From: Bacteroidaceae bacterium
Lineage (GTDB): Bacteria; Bacteroidota; Bacteroidia; Bacteroidales; Bacteroidaceae
Length of the DNA: 37,394 nucleotides
Direction: 5' to 3'
Assembly: GCA_017557005.1 (NCBI GenBank)
Contig: JAFZFZ010000091.1
Location: forward strand, 1 to 37,394
Position 1 is the first letter of the stretch. Each line of letters starts with the position of its first letter. The notes under the pieces were generated by a model that saw only the letters and a program-made list of their open reading frames with translations, searched no databases and was not told the DNA's origin. A program made the position numbers and the translations under genes. Of this stretch, positions 1 to 7,914 are shown piece after piece.

Positions 1-482
1 TGAAAAACTACCGCAAGGTGGCACTGGTACCGCAGCCTATGTGTAGTGATGTGAGTGTGGCGGAACTGGTGGAGTCGCTAAAGCCGCTGTTTGTCTCTAC
101 CGAAGCGATTACATTCCGTTTCGAGCTGTCGCACCCCGATGTGGTGCTTCGTATAGACCGCACACAGATGGAGCAGGTACTCATCAATCTGCTGAAGAAT
201 GCTGCTGAGGCATGTGCCCACACATCGGATGCCGTGGTGACGCTTACCGATGACATTGATGACTGCACCCATCGCTACAGCCTGCATGTCACAGACAATG
301 GACCTGGCATATTGCCCGAAGTGCAGGAAAAGATATTTATCCCCTTCTTTACCACCAAGCCGCAAGGCTCAGGCATCGGGCTTGCCCTGTCGCGCCAGAT
401 CGTGCGTCAGCATCGCGGCACGCTGCGCGTGGTATCAGCAAAGGGGTGCACGCGTTTTACGGTGATGATGCCATCCGAATAA
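1..482 (+). CDS. Sensor histidine kinase, C-terminal ATPase part (5' truncated)
   Basis: The gene is open from the left edge in the frame starting at base 3 and ends with TAA at 480-482, so only about the last 159 residues are present. What remains is a complete HATPase_c domain. The N box (NLLKNAAEA) is near 186-212, the G1 box (DNGPGI) at 294-311, the F box (FIPFFTTK) near 336-359, and the G2 box (GSGIGLAL) at 366-389. The phosphoacceptor histidine and any sensor or membrane part lie upstream of the window. The layout resembles NtrB/PAS-type kinases that phosphorylate a partner response regulator, which is not visible here. The kinase call is secure; the signal it senses cannot be judged. 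Confidence 0.93.
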   Translation, partial: KNYRKVALVPQPMCSDVSVAELVESLKPLFVSTEAITFRFELSHPDVVLRIDRTQMEQVLINLLKNAAEACAHTSDAVVTLTDDIDDCTHRYSLHVTDNGPGILPEVQEKIFIPFFTTKPQGSGIGLALSRQIVRQHRGTLRVVSAKGCTRFTVMMPSE

Positions 483-494
483 TGGGCGGTGTTA

Positions 495-526
495 TTTGTA
501 ATCGAAAAAATAAATTGTTACTTTTG
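495..526 (+). promoter_or_regulatory. mazG promoter (TTTG-N20-TACTTTTG)
   Basis: A full match to the Bacteroidetes sigma-ABfr consensus: TTTG at 495-498, 20 bp, then TACTTTTG (TAnnTTTG) at 519-526. It lies 17 bp before the mazG ATG, in the short gap after the kinase stop, so mazG can be transcribed independently of the kinase. Confidence 0.8.
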
Positions 527-543
527 CCATAAAAATAAAAGAC

Positions 544-1329
544 ATGAGTACAAGACAAGAGCAAATGGAGGCCTTTGGCCGCTTTCTCGACGTGTTGGAC
601 GAGCTGAGAGAGAAATGCCCATGGGACCGCAAGCAGACCAACGAGAGTCTGCGCCCCAACACGATAGAAGAGGTATACGAACTGTGCGATGCGCTGATCA
701 ACGACGACGACACTAACATCTGCAAGGAGCTGGGCGACGTGCTGCTGCACGTGGCTTTCTATGCGAAGATTGCTTCGGAGAAGGGACAGTTTGACATGAA
801 GGATGTGTGCGACCGCCTATGCGACAAGCTCATCTTCCGCCATCCCCATGTGTTTGGTACGGTCGAAGTGGAGAATGCCACGCAGGTGTCAGAAAACTGG
901 GAGCAGCTGAAGCTGCGCGAGAAGGGTGGCAACAAACGTGTGCTCAGCGGTGTACCCTCAGGACTTCCCTCCATCGTGAAGGCTTACCGTATTCAGGAGA
1001 AGGCTCGCAACGTAGGCTTTGAGTGGGACGATGCTCAGGGTGCATGGGACAAACTATTGGAGGAAATCGAAGAATTGAAGGCCGAGCTTGACAGCAACAA
1101 CCACGACCTTGCCGAAGCTGAATTGGGTGATCTGCTCTTTGCCACCATCAATGTGGCACGCATGAATGGCCTCAGCCCTGACAACGCGTTGGAACGCACT
1201 AATCAGAAGTTTATCCGCCGCTTCAACTACGTGGAAGAGGGTGCCATTGCCCAAGGCCGCAATCTCAAGGAGATGACCCTAGAGGAGATGGATGCCCTAT
1301 GGGACGAAGCAAAAAGTAAGGGGATGTAA
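544..1329 (+). CDS. mazG: Nucleoside triphosphate pyrophosphohydrolase MazG
   Basis: A cytoplasmic house-cleaning enzyme that hydrolyses NTPs or dNTPs to the monophosphate and pyrophosphate. The 261-residue length fits full-length two-domain MazG. The N-terminal domain carries CPWDRKQT (25-32), the metal-binding EEVYE at 42-46 and KELGDVLLH at 61-69. The C-terminal domain repeats the pattern with EEIEELKAE and EAELGDLLF. The ATG at 544 follows a consensus promoter by 17 bp and matches the usual family start. It is convergent with nhaA: the two stop codons are 34 bp apart and the TAA of mazG lies within the stem-loop between them. The identification is secure; the physiological substrate in this organism is not known. 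Confidence 0.96.
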   Translation: MSTRQEQMEAFGRFLDVLDELREKCPWDRKQTNESLRPNTIEEVYELCDALINDDDTNICKELGDVLLHVAFYAKIASEKGQFDMKDVCDRLCDKLIFRHPHVFGTVEVENATQVSENWEQLKLREKGGNKRVLSGVPSGLPSIVKAYRIQEKARNVGFEWDDAQGAWDKLLEEIEELKAELDSNNHDLAEAELGDLLFATINVARMNGLSPDNALERTNQKFIRRFNYVEEGAIAQGRNLKEMTLEEMDALWDEAKSKGM

Positions 1330-1343
1330 TCAGATACATCCCC
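1320..1343 (-). terminator. Terminator hairpin between mazG and nhaA
   Basis: A 9-bp perfect stem (1320-1328 with 1335-1343, loop 1329-1334) has GC-rich outer pairs. Read on the minus strand it is followed by a T-rich run (ttactttttg), so it should terminate nhaA. Read on the plus strand it has no U-tract, and it contains the mazG stop codon. Confidence 0.65.
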
Positions 1344-1363
1344 CAACAAACGAATTATACGTA

Positions 1364-2701
1364 TCAAGCCGCTTTGGGCAGTGTCCGGTTCAGCAGAACA
1401 CAACCGAGCAACGCCGAGATGACCGAACCTAAGAGTACGCCCAACTTGGCCTGACCAAGCATGGCTGCGCCATCGGCACCAAGGCTGGCATAGGAGAGGT
1501 CAGCAATGAACATCGATACGGTGAAGCCAATGCCACAAACCACGCACACACTGGCAAAGCTCTGCCATGTGGTACCAGTAGGGAGTTTGACCACCTTGAA
1601 GCGTATGGCAAGCCAAGAGAAGGAGAACACGCCCACAAACTTACCCAGCACAAGACCGAGCATCACGGCAAGGCTCACACCTGAGAAGAGGCTCGAGGGA
1701 GTCATCTGCGAGAGATCGATACCGGCATTGGCAAAAGCGAAGAGAGGTATCACCACATAGTTGATGAGGGTATGGAGATTGTCCTCAAGGTCTTGCAAGG
1801 GACTAATCATCTTGTCGGCAGCCGACTCGATGCTCTTGAGCGTATGTATCTGACTATTGGTGAGCACGATGGTATTATGCAAGTCGTCCACCTCAATGAC
1901 GGGAAACTCATTCACATTGCTTCGGATGCGTTCAAGATAGTAACCCGTACCCTTCTTGAGCGTTGCGGGCACGCAGAAGGCCACTATCACACCAGCTATC
2001 GTAGCGTGTATGCCCGAGTTGAGCATAAAGTACCATAGCACAAGGCCCACAGACACGTAGAACGCCTTGGTGCGCACCTTTGACAGGTTGCCAAGAATCA
2101 AGACTCCCACACACAATGCTGCCAATCCGGCATAGAGCATATTGATTTCCGATGAATAGAAGAGAGCGATAACGATGATACCACCCAGGTCGTCAGCTAC
2201 GGCAAGAGCTGCGAGAAACATCTTGAGTCCGATGGGCACGCGCGACTTGAAGGTTGCAAGGATACCGAGCGAAAAGGCAATGTCGGTAGCCATAGGTATA
2301 GCCATGCCTCGCTGCATCAAGGCATCGGACGGACAGGCAAGATAGAAGATGAGTACGGGCACCAGCATACCACCGCAAGCCGCGATGATGGGCAGCAAGG
2401 CCTTGTCCATCGAAGAGAGTTCGCCCACCTTAATCTCGCGTTTGATCTCAAGTCCCACCGAGAGAAAGAAGATCGCCATCAAGAAATCGTTGATCATCTG
2501 TCCCAGCGTAATGGCATGTCCGCCATGGCTAAAGAAGTTAAATTCGCCTATCGAAAGGCTTACCGTGTTGCCCCAAATGGAGAAATACCAATCCTTCACT
2601 TCCGGCACATTGGCTATGATCAGAGCCAATACGGTAAAGAAAATCAGCACCACACTTGCAGTGACATGTTTCTTACATTTGCTCAGAAAACTGTAGTTCA
2701 T
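1364..2701 (-). CDS. nhaA: Na+/H+ antiporter NhaA
   Basis: An inner-membrane antiporter that exports Na+ in exchange for H+ for pH and sodium homeostasis. The 445-residue protein has about a dozen hydrophobic segments. The family-diagnostic aspartates are present: D140 in the MATD segment and the D170-D171 pair in AVADDLGG, equivalent to D133, D163 and D164 of the E. coli protein. It is longer than the roughly 390-residue E. coli protein, mainly through a hydrophilic insertion near residues 258-310 and a longer tail. The ATG at 2701 is followed directly by a positively charged N-terminus and the first membrane segment. It is transcribed divergently from ffh. Confidence 0.95.
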   Translation of the reverse strand: MNYSFLSKCKKHVTASVVLIFFTVLALIIANVPEVKDWYFSIWGNTVSLSIGEFNFFSHGGHAITLGQMINDFLMAIFFLSVGLEIKREIKVGELSSMDKALLPIIAACGGMLVPVLIFYLACPSDALMQRGMAIPMATDIAFSLGILATFKSRVPIGLKMFLAALAVADDLGGIIVIALFYSSEINMLYAGLAALCVGVLILGNLSKVRTKAFYVSVGLVLWYFMLNSGIHATIAGVIVAFCVPATLKKGTGYYLERIRSNVNEFPVIEVDDLHNTIVLTNSQIHTLKSIESAADKMISPLQDLEDNLHTLINYVVIPLFAFANAGIDLSQMTPSSLFSGVSLAVMLGLVLGKFVGVFSFSWLAIRFKVVKLPTGTTWQSFASVCVVCGIGFTVSMFIADLSYASLGADGAAMLGQAKLGVLLGSVISALLGCVLLNRTLPKAA

Positions 2702-2758
2702 ATCCTATAACTTGTGTTTGTTAATCCATTCAAACCAATACCTGACGGGTATCTAATG

Positions 2759-2766
2759 CAAAGGTA
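2759..2766 (-). promoter_or_regulatory. Likely nhaA -7 element
   Basis: On the minus strand this reads TACCTTTG, a full TAnnTTTG match, and would give a leader of about 50 nt before nhaA. No good -33 TTTG is seen at the usual distance, so the promoter may be weak or factor-dependent. Confidence 0.5.
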
Positions 2767-2815
2767 CATACATTTCTTAAGAATATGCACTGCGGATTGG
2801 AAATATTCAAATAAA

Positions 2816-2847
2816 TTTGCTTTTCCGTTCGGTTTGCACTAATTTTG
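2816..2847 (+). promoter_or_regulatory. ffh promoter (TTTG-N20-TAATTTTG)
   Basis: TTTG at 2816-2819, 20 bp, then TAATTTTG at 2840-2847 match the Bacteroidetes consensus completely. The predicted start of transcription is about 25 nt before the ffh ATG. Confidence 0.8.
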
Positions 2848-2878
2848 CCATTTAATTAGAAAATTAGCCTAAAAAGAT

Positions 2879-4204
2879 ATGTTTGAAAACCTAAGTGAAA
2901 GACTTGAAAGGTCGTTTAAGATACTGAAGGGTGAAGGTAAAATCACCGAAGTAAACGTTGCAGAAACTCTCAAAGACGTGCGCAGAGCATTGCTCGATGC
3001 AGACGTCAACTACAAGGTAGCCAAGACATTCACCGACACGGTGAAGGAGAAGGCATTGGGTCAGAATGTGCTCACCGCCGTACGCCCCAGCCAGATGATG
3101 GTAAAGATCGTGCACGACGAGCTCGCCACACTGATGGGTGGTGACTCCGTGGAGCTCGAGCTCAAGGGCCGCCCCTCGGTAATCCTCATGAGCGGTCTGC
3201 AAGGTTCGGGTAAGACCACCATGTCAGGTAAGCTCGCCCTGATGCTCAAGAACAAGAAACATCGTCGTCCCTTGCTCGTAGCATGTGACGTATATCGTCC
3301 GGCAGCTATCGACCAGCTCTCCGTACTCGGCGAACAGATCGAGGTACCCGTATATAAGGAAGAGGATAACAAGAACCCCATCGAGATCGCACAGAACGCC
3401 ATCAAGGAGGCTAAGGCCAAGAACTATGACGTGGTGATCGTAGATACCGCAGGTCGCCTTGCTGTAGACGAACAGATGATGCAGGAGATTGCCGCCATCA
3501 AAGAGGCCGTAACTCCCGACCAGATACTCTTCGTGGTGGACTCAATGACCGGTCAGGACGCAGTGAACACCGCCAAGGAGTTTAACGAGCGTCTCGACTT
3601 CGACGGTGTTGTGCTCACCAAGCTCGATGGTGACACCCGCGGTGGTGCTGCCCTCTCTATCCGCACCGTAGTAAACAAGCCCATCATGTTTGTGGGTACC
3701 GGCGAAAAGCTCGAAGCACTCGACGTATTCCACCCCTCACGTATGGCCGACCGTATCCTCGGCATGGGCGACATCGTATCACTCGTAGAACGTGCACAGG
3801 AGCAGTTCGACGAGGAAGAGGCTCGCAAACTCTCCAAGAAGCTCGCCCGCAACCAATTTGACTTCAACGACTTCCTCGCACAGATTGCCCAAATCAAGAA
3901 GATGGGTAACATCAAGGACCTCATGGGTATGATTCCCGGTGTAGGCAAGCAAATCAAGGACCTCGACATTGACGACAATGCCTTCAAGAGCGTAGAGGCC
4001 ATCATCTACTCGATGACTCCCTACGAGCGCAGCCACCCCGAAGCTATCAACGGTAGCCGCCGTCAGCGTATCGCCAAGGGTAGCGGCACCAACATTCAGG
4101 AAGTAAACCGCCTGCTCAAGCAGTTCGAGCAAACCCGCAAGATGATGAAGAACGTAGCCAATATGCCCATGGGCAAGATGGGTATGCCGAAATTTAAGAG
4201 ATAA
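2879..4204 (+). CDS. ffh: Signal recognition particle GTPase Ffh
   Basis: The protein part of the signal recognition particle. With 4.5S RNA it binds signal sequences of nascent membrane and secreted proteins and docks ribosomes at FtsY. The 441 residues show the N domain (about 1-95), then the G domain with GLQGSGKT at 106-113, a DTAGR switch and the TKLDGDTRGG loop. The M domain runs from about residue 300 and ends in the Met-rich, Lys-rich tail that binds signal peptides and RNA. The GSRRQRIAKGSG segment is the conserved SRP RNA-binding motif. The start is set by the promoter just upstream and by the canonical MFENLSERL beginning. No 4.5S RNA gene is visible in the window. Confidence 0.97.
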   Translation: MFENLSERLERSFKILKGEGKITEVNVAETLKDVRRALLDADVNYKVAKTFTDTVKEKALGQNVLTAVRPSQMMVKIVHDELATLMGGDSVELELKGRPSVILMSGLQGSGKTTMSGKLALMLKNKKHRRPLLVACDVYRPAAIDQLSVLGEQIEVPVYKEEDNKNPIEIAQNAIKEAKAKNYDVVIVDTAGRLAVDEQMMQEIAAIKEAVTPDQILFVVDSMTGQDAVNTAKEFNERLDFDGVVLTKLDGDTRGGAALSIRTVVNKPIMFVGTGEKLEALDVFHPSRMADRILGMGDIVSLVERAQEQFDEEEARKLSKKLARNQFDFNDFLAQIAQIKKMGNIKDLMGMIPGVGKQIKDLDIDDNAFKSVEAIIYSMTPYERSHPEAINGSRRQRIAKGSGTNIQEVNRLLKQFEQTRKMMKNVANMPMGKMGMPKFKR

Positions 4205-4215
4205 AGAAGTGGCCT

Positions 4216-4372
4216 TTAAATTTACAATTTGACAATTTACGATTTACTATTTATTTGACTATTGGTCTATTTGACAATTCCGCCATTGCGAACCAGCAAA
4301 TTATTAAATCATAAAATTGTACATAAATTGTAAATAGTAAATTTGTAAATAGTAAATTTGTAAATAGTAAAT
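4216..4372. repeat. AT-rich direct and inverted repeats between ffh and folD
   Basis: A 15-bp unit (taaatagtaaatttg) occurs twice perfectly in tandem (4331-4345, 4346-4360), plus a 12-base partial copy at 4361-4372, which ends one base before the folD ATG. The left side of the gap (about 4218-4254) carries related words in inverted orientation (atttacaattt, gatttactattta), so the gap could fold into a long imperfect hairpin. Each full unit contains TAAATTTG (4338-4345, 4353-4360), which matches the -7 consensus TAnnTTTG. No -33 partner is evident for either copy. Confidence 0.75.
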
Positions 4373-4373
4373 A

Positions 4374-5255
4374 ATGAATATCATTGACGGAAAAGCCATA
4401 TCGGAGCAAATCAAGCAAGAGATTGCAGCCGAAGTAGCCGAGCGTGTAGCGCGTGGCGAAAAGCGTCCACACCTTGCAGCGATTCTCGTAGGCCATGATG
4501 GTGGCAGCGAGACATACGTTGCCAACAAGGTGAAGGCATGCGAAGTGTGCGGATTCACCTCATCACTCATCCGCTTCGAAGGCGATGTCACCGAAGAGAC
4601 CCTGCTTGCAGAGATTGACCGATTGAACCAAGACGCCGATGTAGACGGATTCATCGTGCAGCTCCCCCTGCCTCGCCACATCAACGAACAGCGCATCATT
4701 GAGGCTATCGACTACCGCAAGGATGTAGACGGCTTCCACCCCATCAACGTAGGCCGCCTCTCTATTGGTCTACCCTGCTTCGTATCAGCCACCCCCAACG
4801 GCATACTGCAGCTCCTCAAGCGCTACAATATCGAGACCTCGGGTAAGAAATGTGTCATCCTCGGCCGTAGCAACATCGTGGGCAAGCCCATGGCTACACT
4901 CATGATGCAGAAGGCATACCCCGGCGACGCTACCGTAACCGTATGCCACAGCCGCTCCAAGGACCTCGTGAAGGAGTGCCGTGAGGCCGATATCCTCATA
5001 GCAGCCATGGGTCAGCCCAACTTTGTGACTGCCGACATGGTAAAAGAGGGTGCCGTGGTGATTGACGTTGGCACTACCCGTGTGCCCGATGCCACCCGCA
5101 AGAGCGGCTTCAAACTCACAGGCGATGTCAAGTTCGGTGAGGTAGCCCCTAAATGCTCATACATCACTCCCGTACCCGGCGGCGTTGGCCCCATGACCAT
5201 CGTATCACTGATGATGAACACACTACTGGCTGGCACAAAGGCCATCTATAAGTAA
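4374..5255 (+). CDS. folD: Methylenetetrahydrofolate dehydrogenase / cyclohydrolase FolD
   Basis: A bifunctional cytoplasmic enzyme of one-carbon metabolism. It oxidises 5,10-methylene-THF with NADP+ and hydrolyses the methenyl product to 10-formyl-THF for purine and formyl-Met synthesis. The 293-residue length is typical. Seen are the substrate-site segment [13 protein letters not shown], with the catalytic Lys inside YVANK, the VQLPLPRHI motif, the nucleotide-binding GRSNIVGKP motif, and the C-terminal signature [10 protein letters not shown]. The ATG at 4374 is the only sensible start and sits one base after the tandem repeats, so any promoter in those repeats would make an almost leaderless message. 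Its 3' end faces a lipoprotein gene across a shared terminator. Confidence 0.97.
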   Translation: MNIIDGKAISEQIKQEIAAEVAERVARGEKRPHLAAILVGHDGGSETYVANKVKACEVCGFTSSLIRFEGDVTEETLLAEIDRLNQDADVDGFIVQLPLPRHINEQRIIEAIDYRKDVDGFHPINVGRLSIGLPCFVSATPNGILQLLKRYNIETSGKKCVILGRSNIVGKPMATLMMQKAYPGDATVTVCHSRSKDLVKECREADILIAAMGQPNFVTADMVKEGAVVIDVGTTRVPDATRKSGFKLTGDVKFGEVAPKCSYITPVPGGVGPMTIVSLMMNTLLAGTKAIYK

Positions 5256-5278
5256 CCGATAGCAACAATACATACAAG

Positions 5279-5307
5279 AGAAGGGACGACCATTGGCCGT
5301 CCCTTCT
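5279..5307. terminator. Bidirectional terminator between folD and the lipoprotein gene
   Basis: A perfect 10-bp stem (5279-5288 with 5298-5307) with a 9-nt loop lies between convergent genes. It is followed by a T/A-rich stretch on the plus strand. It can serve folD and, less clearly, the reverse-strand gene ending at 5329. Confidence 0.75.
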
Positions 5308-5328
5308 TATTATACTATCGTGGTAGTC

Positions 5329-6252
5329 TTATGGTTCGAAATACATAGCTGTTGCCAGATGCGTATATTCACGCTGCGTACCATCGTTATAGGTCACGTT
5401 GAGTGTCACCATATAGCTATCAAAGTCGTAGATATAAGAAGCATCGCCCATGCTCTCACCTGTAAACTCCTCCCAACCGGCAATGGCCTCTTCGCGCATC
5501 TCCTCCAATGCCTGACGGTCACCGGTACTCATGCTCATAGCCTCAATCACGGGCAGACTATAGCAACCCGACTTGCACACCTCAAGCGGAATCTCCTCAG
5601 AGGCAAGGCGGCATACCCAAGCCCAGTTATCGGTGCGCATGCCAATACGGCGGGCAGCATACACATCATAGTATACACGACAAGTTGCTGACACCTCTTT
5701 CACATCCTTATCAGTAAAGCAAAAGGTAAGACCCTCCGGTGTGAATCCCCAGATATCGGGATAGTTGAGCGAATATATCGTATCGCCCGTAACAAAGAAT
5801 TCGATATGCTCATTGCTACATCTCTCACCATTGATATACTCAGCATACCATACGTTTGACAAGCACGCATCGTCGTTCACATGTGCTGTATAGCGGCGCT
5901 TATGGGTAGTGAGTGAGGGGTCACGATGCAGTTCCGTATAGATCGGTGCATCAAGGGTTACCAACACCCCCTCACCCTCGGTTGCTTCAGCAAGGGGTTT
6001 GCGCAAGCAAAGACTCAATTTCAAAGGCTGCGTGTAGAGCTCCTCCGTTTCATCAATATCGACCACAGCTCTGTTTCTTGTTGCCAGTGCATTGGTCTCT
6101 ACATCCCAAAAGAGGCTATGATACCATCTGGAAGTTCCTTTGTCGACGATAGACATCTTAGCAGTTATTGACTGAGGACAGGTATTTTGTCCGACCTTGT
6201 TGCCGCAAGCACAGAGGGCAACCAACACGAAAAGGAAACACATTTTTTTCAT
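5329..6252 (-). CDS. Putative lipoprotein of unknown function
   Basis: A 307-residue protein with a short lipoprotein signal: Lys-rich start, hydrophobic core, and a Cys in LCAC near residue 16 as the likely lipidated residue. The mature part is acidic and predicted mostly beta-stranded, with several Cys residues. The segment around ...IWGFTPEGLTFCF... loosely resembles RsiV/DUF3298-like envelope proteins, but not enough to assign it. It is a single-gene unit: its own promoter lies upstream, and a terminator separates it from folD. It is transcribed divergently from the CapA-like gene. Placement in the cell envelope is likely; the function is unknown. Confidence 0.8.
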   Translation of the reverse strand: MKKMCFLFVLVALCACGNKVGQNTCPQSITAKMSIVDKGTSRWYHSLFWDVETNALATRNRAVVDIDETEELYTQPLKLSLCLRKPLAEATEGEGVLVTLDAPIYTELHRDPSLTTHKRRYTAHVNDDACLSNVWYAEYINGERCSNEHIEFFVTGDTIYSLNYPDIWGFTPEGLTFCFTDKDVKEVSATCRVYYDVYAARRIGMRTDNWAWVCRLASEEIPLEVCKSGCYSLPVIEAMSMSTGDRQALEEMREEAIAGWEEFTGESMGDASYIYDFDSYMVTLNVTYNDGTQREYTHLATAMYFEP

Positions 6253-6280
6253 GGTAATACGTTTTTAATGGTTTCTTCTG

Positions 6281-6311
6281 CAAAGCTATATTTTTTTAGA
6301 TACAATAACAA
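6281..6311 (-). promoter_or_regulatory. Promoter of the 5329-6252 lipoprotein gene
   Basis: Minus-strand -7 TAGCTTTG (6281-6288) and a -33 TTG (6309-6311) are separated by 20 bp. This puts the transcription start about 20 nt before the ATG. Confidence 0.65.
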
Positions 6312-6407
6312 TAGTTAGCACCATAAATATACAAGCCACTTTTATGTTATACAACACGAAAGAGCGATTTTTTGGCTTTCGCGAGGCACCACATCACGCC
6401 CTGCCGA

Positions 6408-6440
6408 CTTGCACGGGTCAAAGAAAGTTTGTACTTTTAC
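6408..6440 (+). promoter_or_regulatory. Promoter of the CapA-like gene
   Basis: CTTG (6408-6411), 21 bp, then TACTTTTA (6433-6440), one mismatch from TAnnTTTG. It lies inside the longest possible open frame, so it argues for translation from 6482 rather than 6344. Confidence 0.55.
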
Positions 6441-6481
6441 CGAGCAAACAGGAAACGACACCCTGTCCACACCCGAGAGAG

Positions 6482-7573
6482 ATGAACAGAATACGCCGAC
6501 TACTCACGAGAATCATGCTCCTGCTGACACCTATATATATGTATGGTCAGGAGCAAGAGCTGACGTTACTCTTCGTGGGCGACCTCATGCAGCACCAAGC
6601 ACAGATCGATGCCGCACGGCAGCATGATGGCAGCTACGACTATACCCACTGCTTCTCGTTGGTAAAGGAGCACATCAGCCGCGCCGACATTGCCATAGGC
6701 AATCTCGAAGTCACGCTTGGCGGCGCGCCCTACCGTGGCTACCCGCAGTTCAGCGCCCCCGACGAATACCTCTATGCACTGAAGGAGGCGGGGTTCGATA
6801 TCCTTGCCACAGCCAACAACCACAGCCTCGACCGCCGTGGGCGCGGACTGGAGCGTACCCTCTCGCTCATCGATAGCACAGGCCTCCAAGCCGTGGGCAC
6901 CTACCGCGATGCCGCCGACCGCACGAGCCGCTACCCACTTATCGTAGAGAAGAACGGACTGCGCATCGCCTTCCTCTGCGCCACCTACGGCACCAATGGC
7001 ATTGCCACCACACCGCCCAACATCGTGAACAGCCTCGACCGCACCGAACTTGCTGCCGACATACGCCGCGCCCGTGCCCTATGCCCCGACGTCCTCATCG
7101 CCCTCGTACATTGGGGCGACGAGTACCAGCGCCACCCCAACACAGCGCAGCAGTCGCTGACCCACTGGCTCATCGAGCAGGGAGTAGACCATGTCATCGG
7201 CAGCCACCCCCACGTGGTGCAGCCCATCCAGCTCATCCCCAGCGCCCACTACCCCACTCAGCATGCTGTGGTATATTCGTTGGGCAACTACGTATCCAAC
7301 ATGAGCATCGCCCATGGCGATGTGGGACTATGCGTCAAACTCACCCTTGAGAAGATAGGCCCCACCACCCGATTAAAGGACCTCAGCTACGACTTCGTAT
7401 GGACCGAGCGCCCCACCCTGAGCCGCACAGGCGACTTCCGCATCATCCCCGCTGACACAATACCGGACGACATCACTCCCGATGCAGAAGCAAGGATGCG
7501 CCATGCCATTGCTGCAGAGAGGCTCTTAATAGAGCAAAATGGAGTATCTAGCAGCCCAAACAAGAGCAAATAA
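6482..7573 (+). CDS. CapA-family metallophosphoesterase-like protein
   Basis: A member of the CapA/PgsA family, known from poly-gamma-glutamate capsule synthesis but widespread without capsule genes. From the ATG at 6482 it has 363 residues. An Arg-rich start and hydrophobic segment (about 5-20, ending near MYGQ) indicate export. The calcineurin-like core follows with VGDLM, IGNLE, TANNHSLD, LVHWGDEY, GSHPHVVQP and SLGNYVSN, the full set of metal and active-site motifs. The frame is open further upstream to 6344, but that extension crosses the probable promoter and looks non-coding. No pgsBC-like genes are nearby, so a role in glutamate polymer synthesis is unproven; an envelope hydrolase is equally possible. 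Confidence 0.88.
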   Translation: MNRIRRLLTRIMLLLTPIYMYGQEQELTLLFVGDLMQHQAQIDAARQHDGSYDYTHCFSLVKEHISRADIAIGNLEVTLGGAPYRGYPQFSAPDEYLYALKEAGFDILATANNHSLDRRGRGLERTLSLIDSTGLQAVGTYRDAADRTSRYPLIVEKNGLRIAFLCATYGTNGIATTPPNIVNSLDRTELAADIRRARALCPDVLIALVHWGDEYQRHPNTAQQSLTHWLIEQGVDHVIGSHPHVVQPIQLIPSAHYPTQHAVVYSLGNYVSNMSIAHGDVGLCVKLTLEKIGPTTRLKDLSYDFVWTERPTLSRTGDFRIIPADTIPDDITPDAEARMRHAIAAERLLIEQNGVSSSPNKSK

Positions 7574-7635
7574 CCCGCTGTTAGCATAAAAAGCAGGTTC
7601 ATCACACGCAAATATTAAAAAAAATCGCCGAATCG

Positions 7636-7666
7636 TTTGCAGATTCAAAAATAATGCGTACCTTTG
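7636..7666 (+). promoter_or_regulatory. tRNA-His promoter (TTTG-N19-TACCTTTG)
   Basis: TTTG at 7636-7639 and TACCTTTG at 7659-7666 with a 19-bp spacer, ending 27 nt before the mature tRNA. Confidence 0.75.
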
Positions 7667-7693
7667 CAGCGCTTTTGAGAAAGCACACATGAT

Positions 7694-7768
7694 GGTGACT
7701 ATAGTTCAGTCGGTTAGAGCGTCAGATTGTGGTTCTGAATGTCGTGGGTTCGAATCCCACTAGTCACC
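7694..7768 (+). tRNA. tRNA-His (GTG)
   Basis: A complete cloverleaf is visible. The acceptor arm GTGACTA (7695-7701) pairs with TAGTCAC (7761-7767). The anticodon stem is TCAGA/TCTGA, with loop 7727-7733 and anticodon GTG at 7729-7731. The T arm is GTGGG-TTCGAAT-CCCAC. The extra G at position -1 (7694), the identity element of tRNA-His, is encoded and faces C73 (7768). The CCA tail is not encoded. Confidence 0.97.
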
Positions 7769-7770
7769 CG

Positions 7771-7801
7771 AAGAAATCCTCAGCAATGCTGAGGATTTCT
7801 T
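7771..7801 (+). terminator. Terminator after tRNA-His
   Basis: A near-perfect inverted repeat (7771-7785 with 7787-7801) begins 2 nt after the tRNA and is followed by tgtttat. It separates the tRNA from the glycosidase gene downstream. Confidence 0.7.
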
Positions 7802-7839
7802 GTTTATACCCCTCCCACATTATACAAGTATAAGATACT

Positions 7840-7871
7840 TTTGACAATCTGAAAAATAAAGCGTATCTTCG
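7840..7871 (+). promoter_or_regulatory. Promoter of the tandem GH43 gene
   Basis: TTTG (7840-7843), 20 bp, then TATCTTCG (7864-7871), one mismatch from the -7 consensus. The predicted leader is about 35 nt. A second -7-like word, TACTTTTG, overlaps the -33 at 7836-7843 but has no -33 of its own. Confidence 0.6.
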
Positions 7872-7914
7872 CAGTGAAAAGAGTATCAACTATACCATCT
7901 ACGGAATAACGCAT

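Noticed and set aside
6344..6481. N-terminal extension of the CapA-like protein
   Set aside because: The extension contains the probable promoter and codes for a non-conserved, signal-less stretch; the ATG at 6482 gives a proper export signal.
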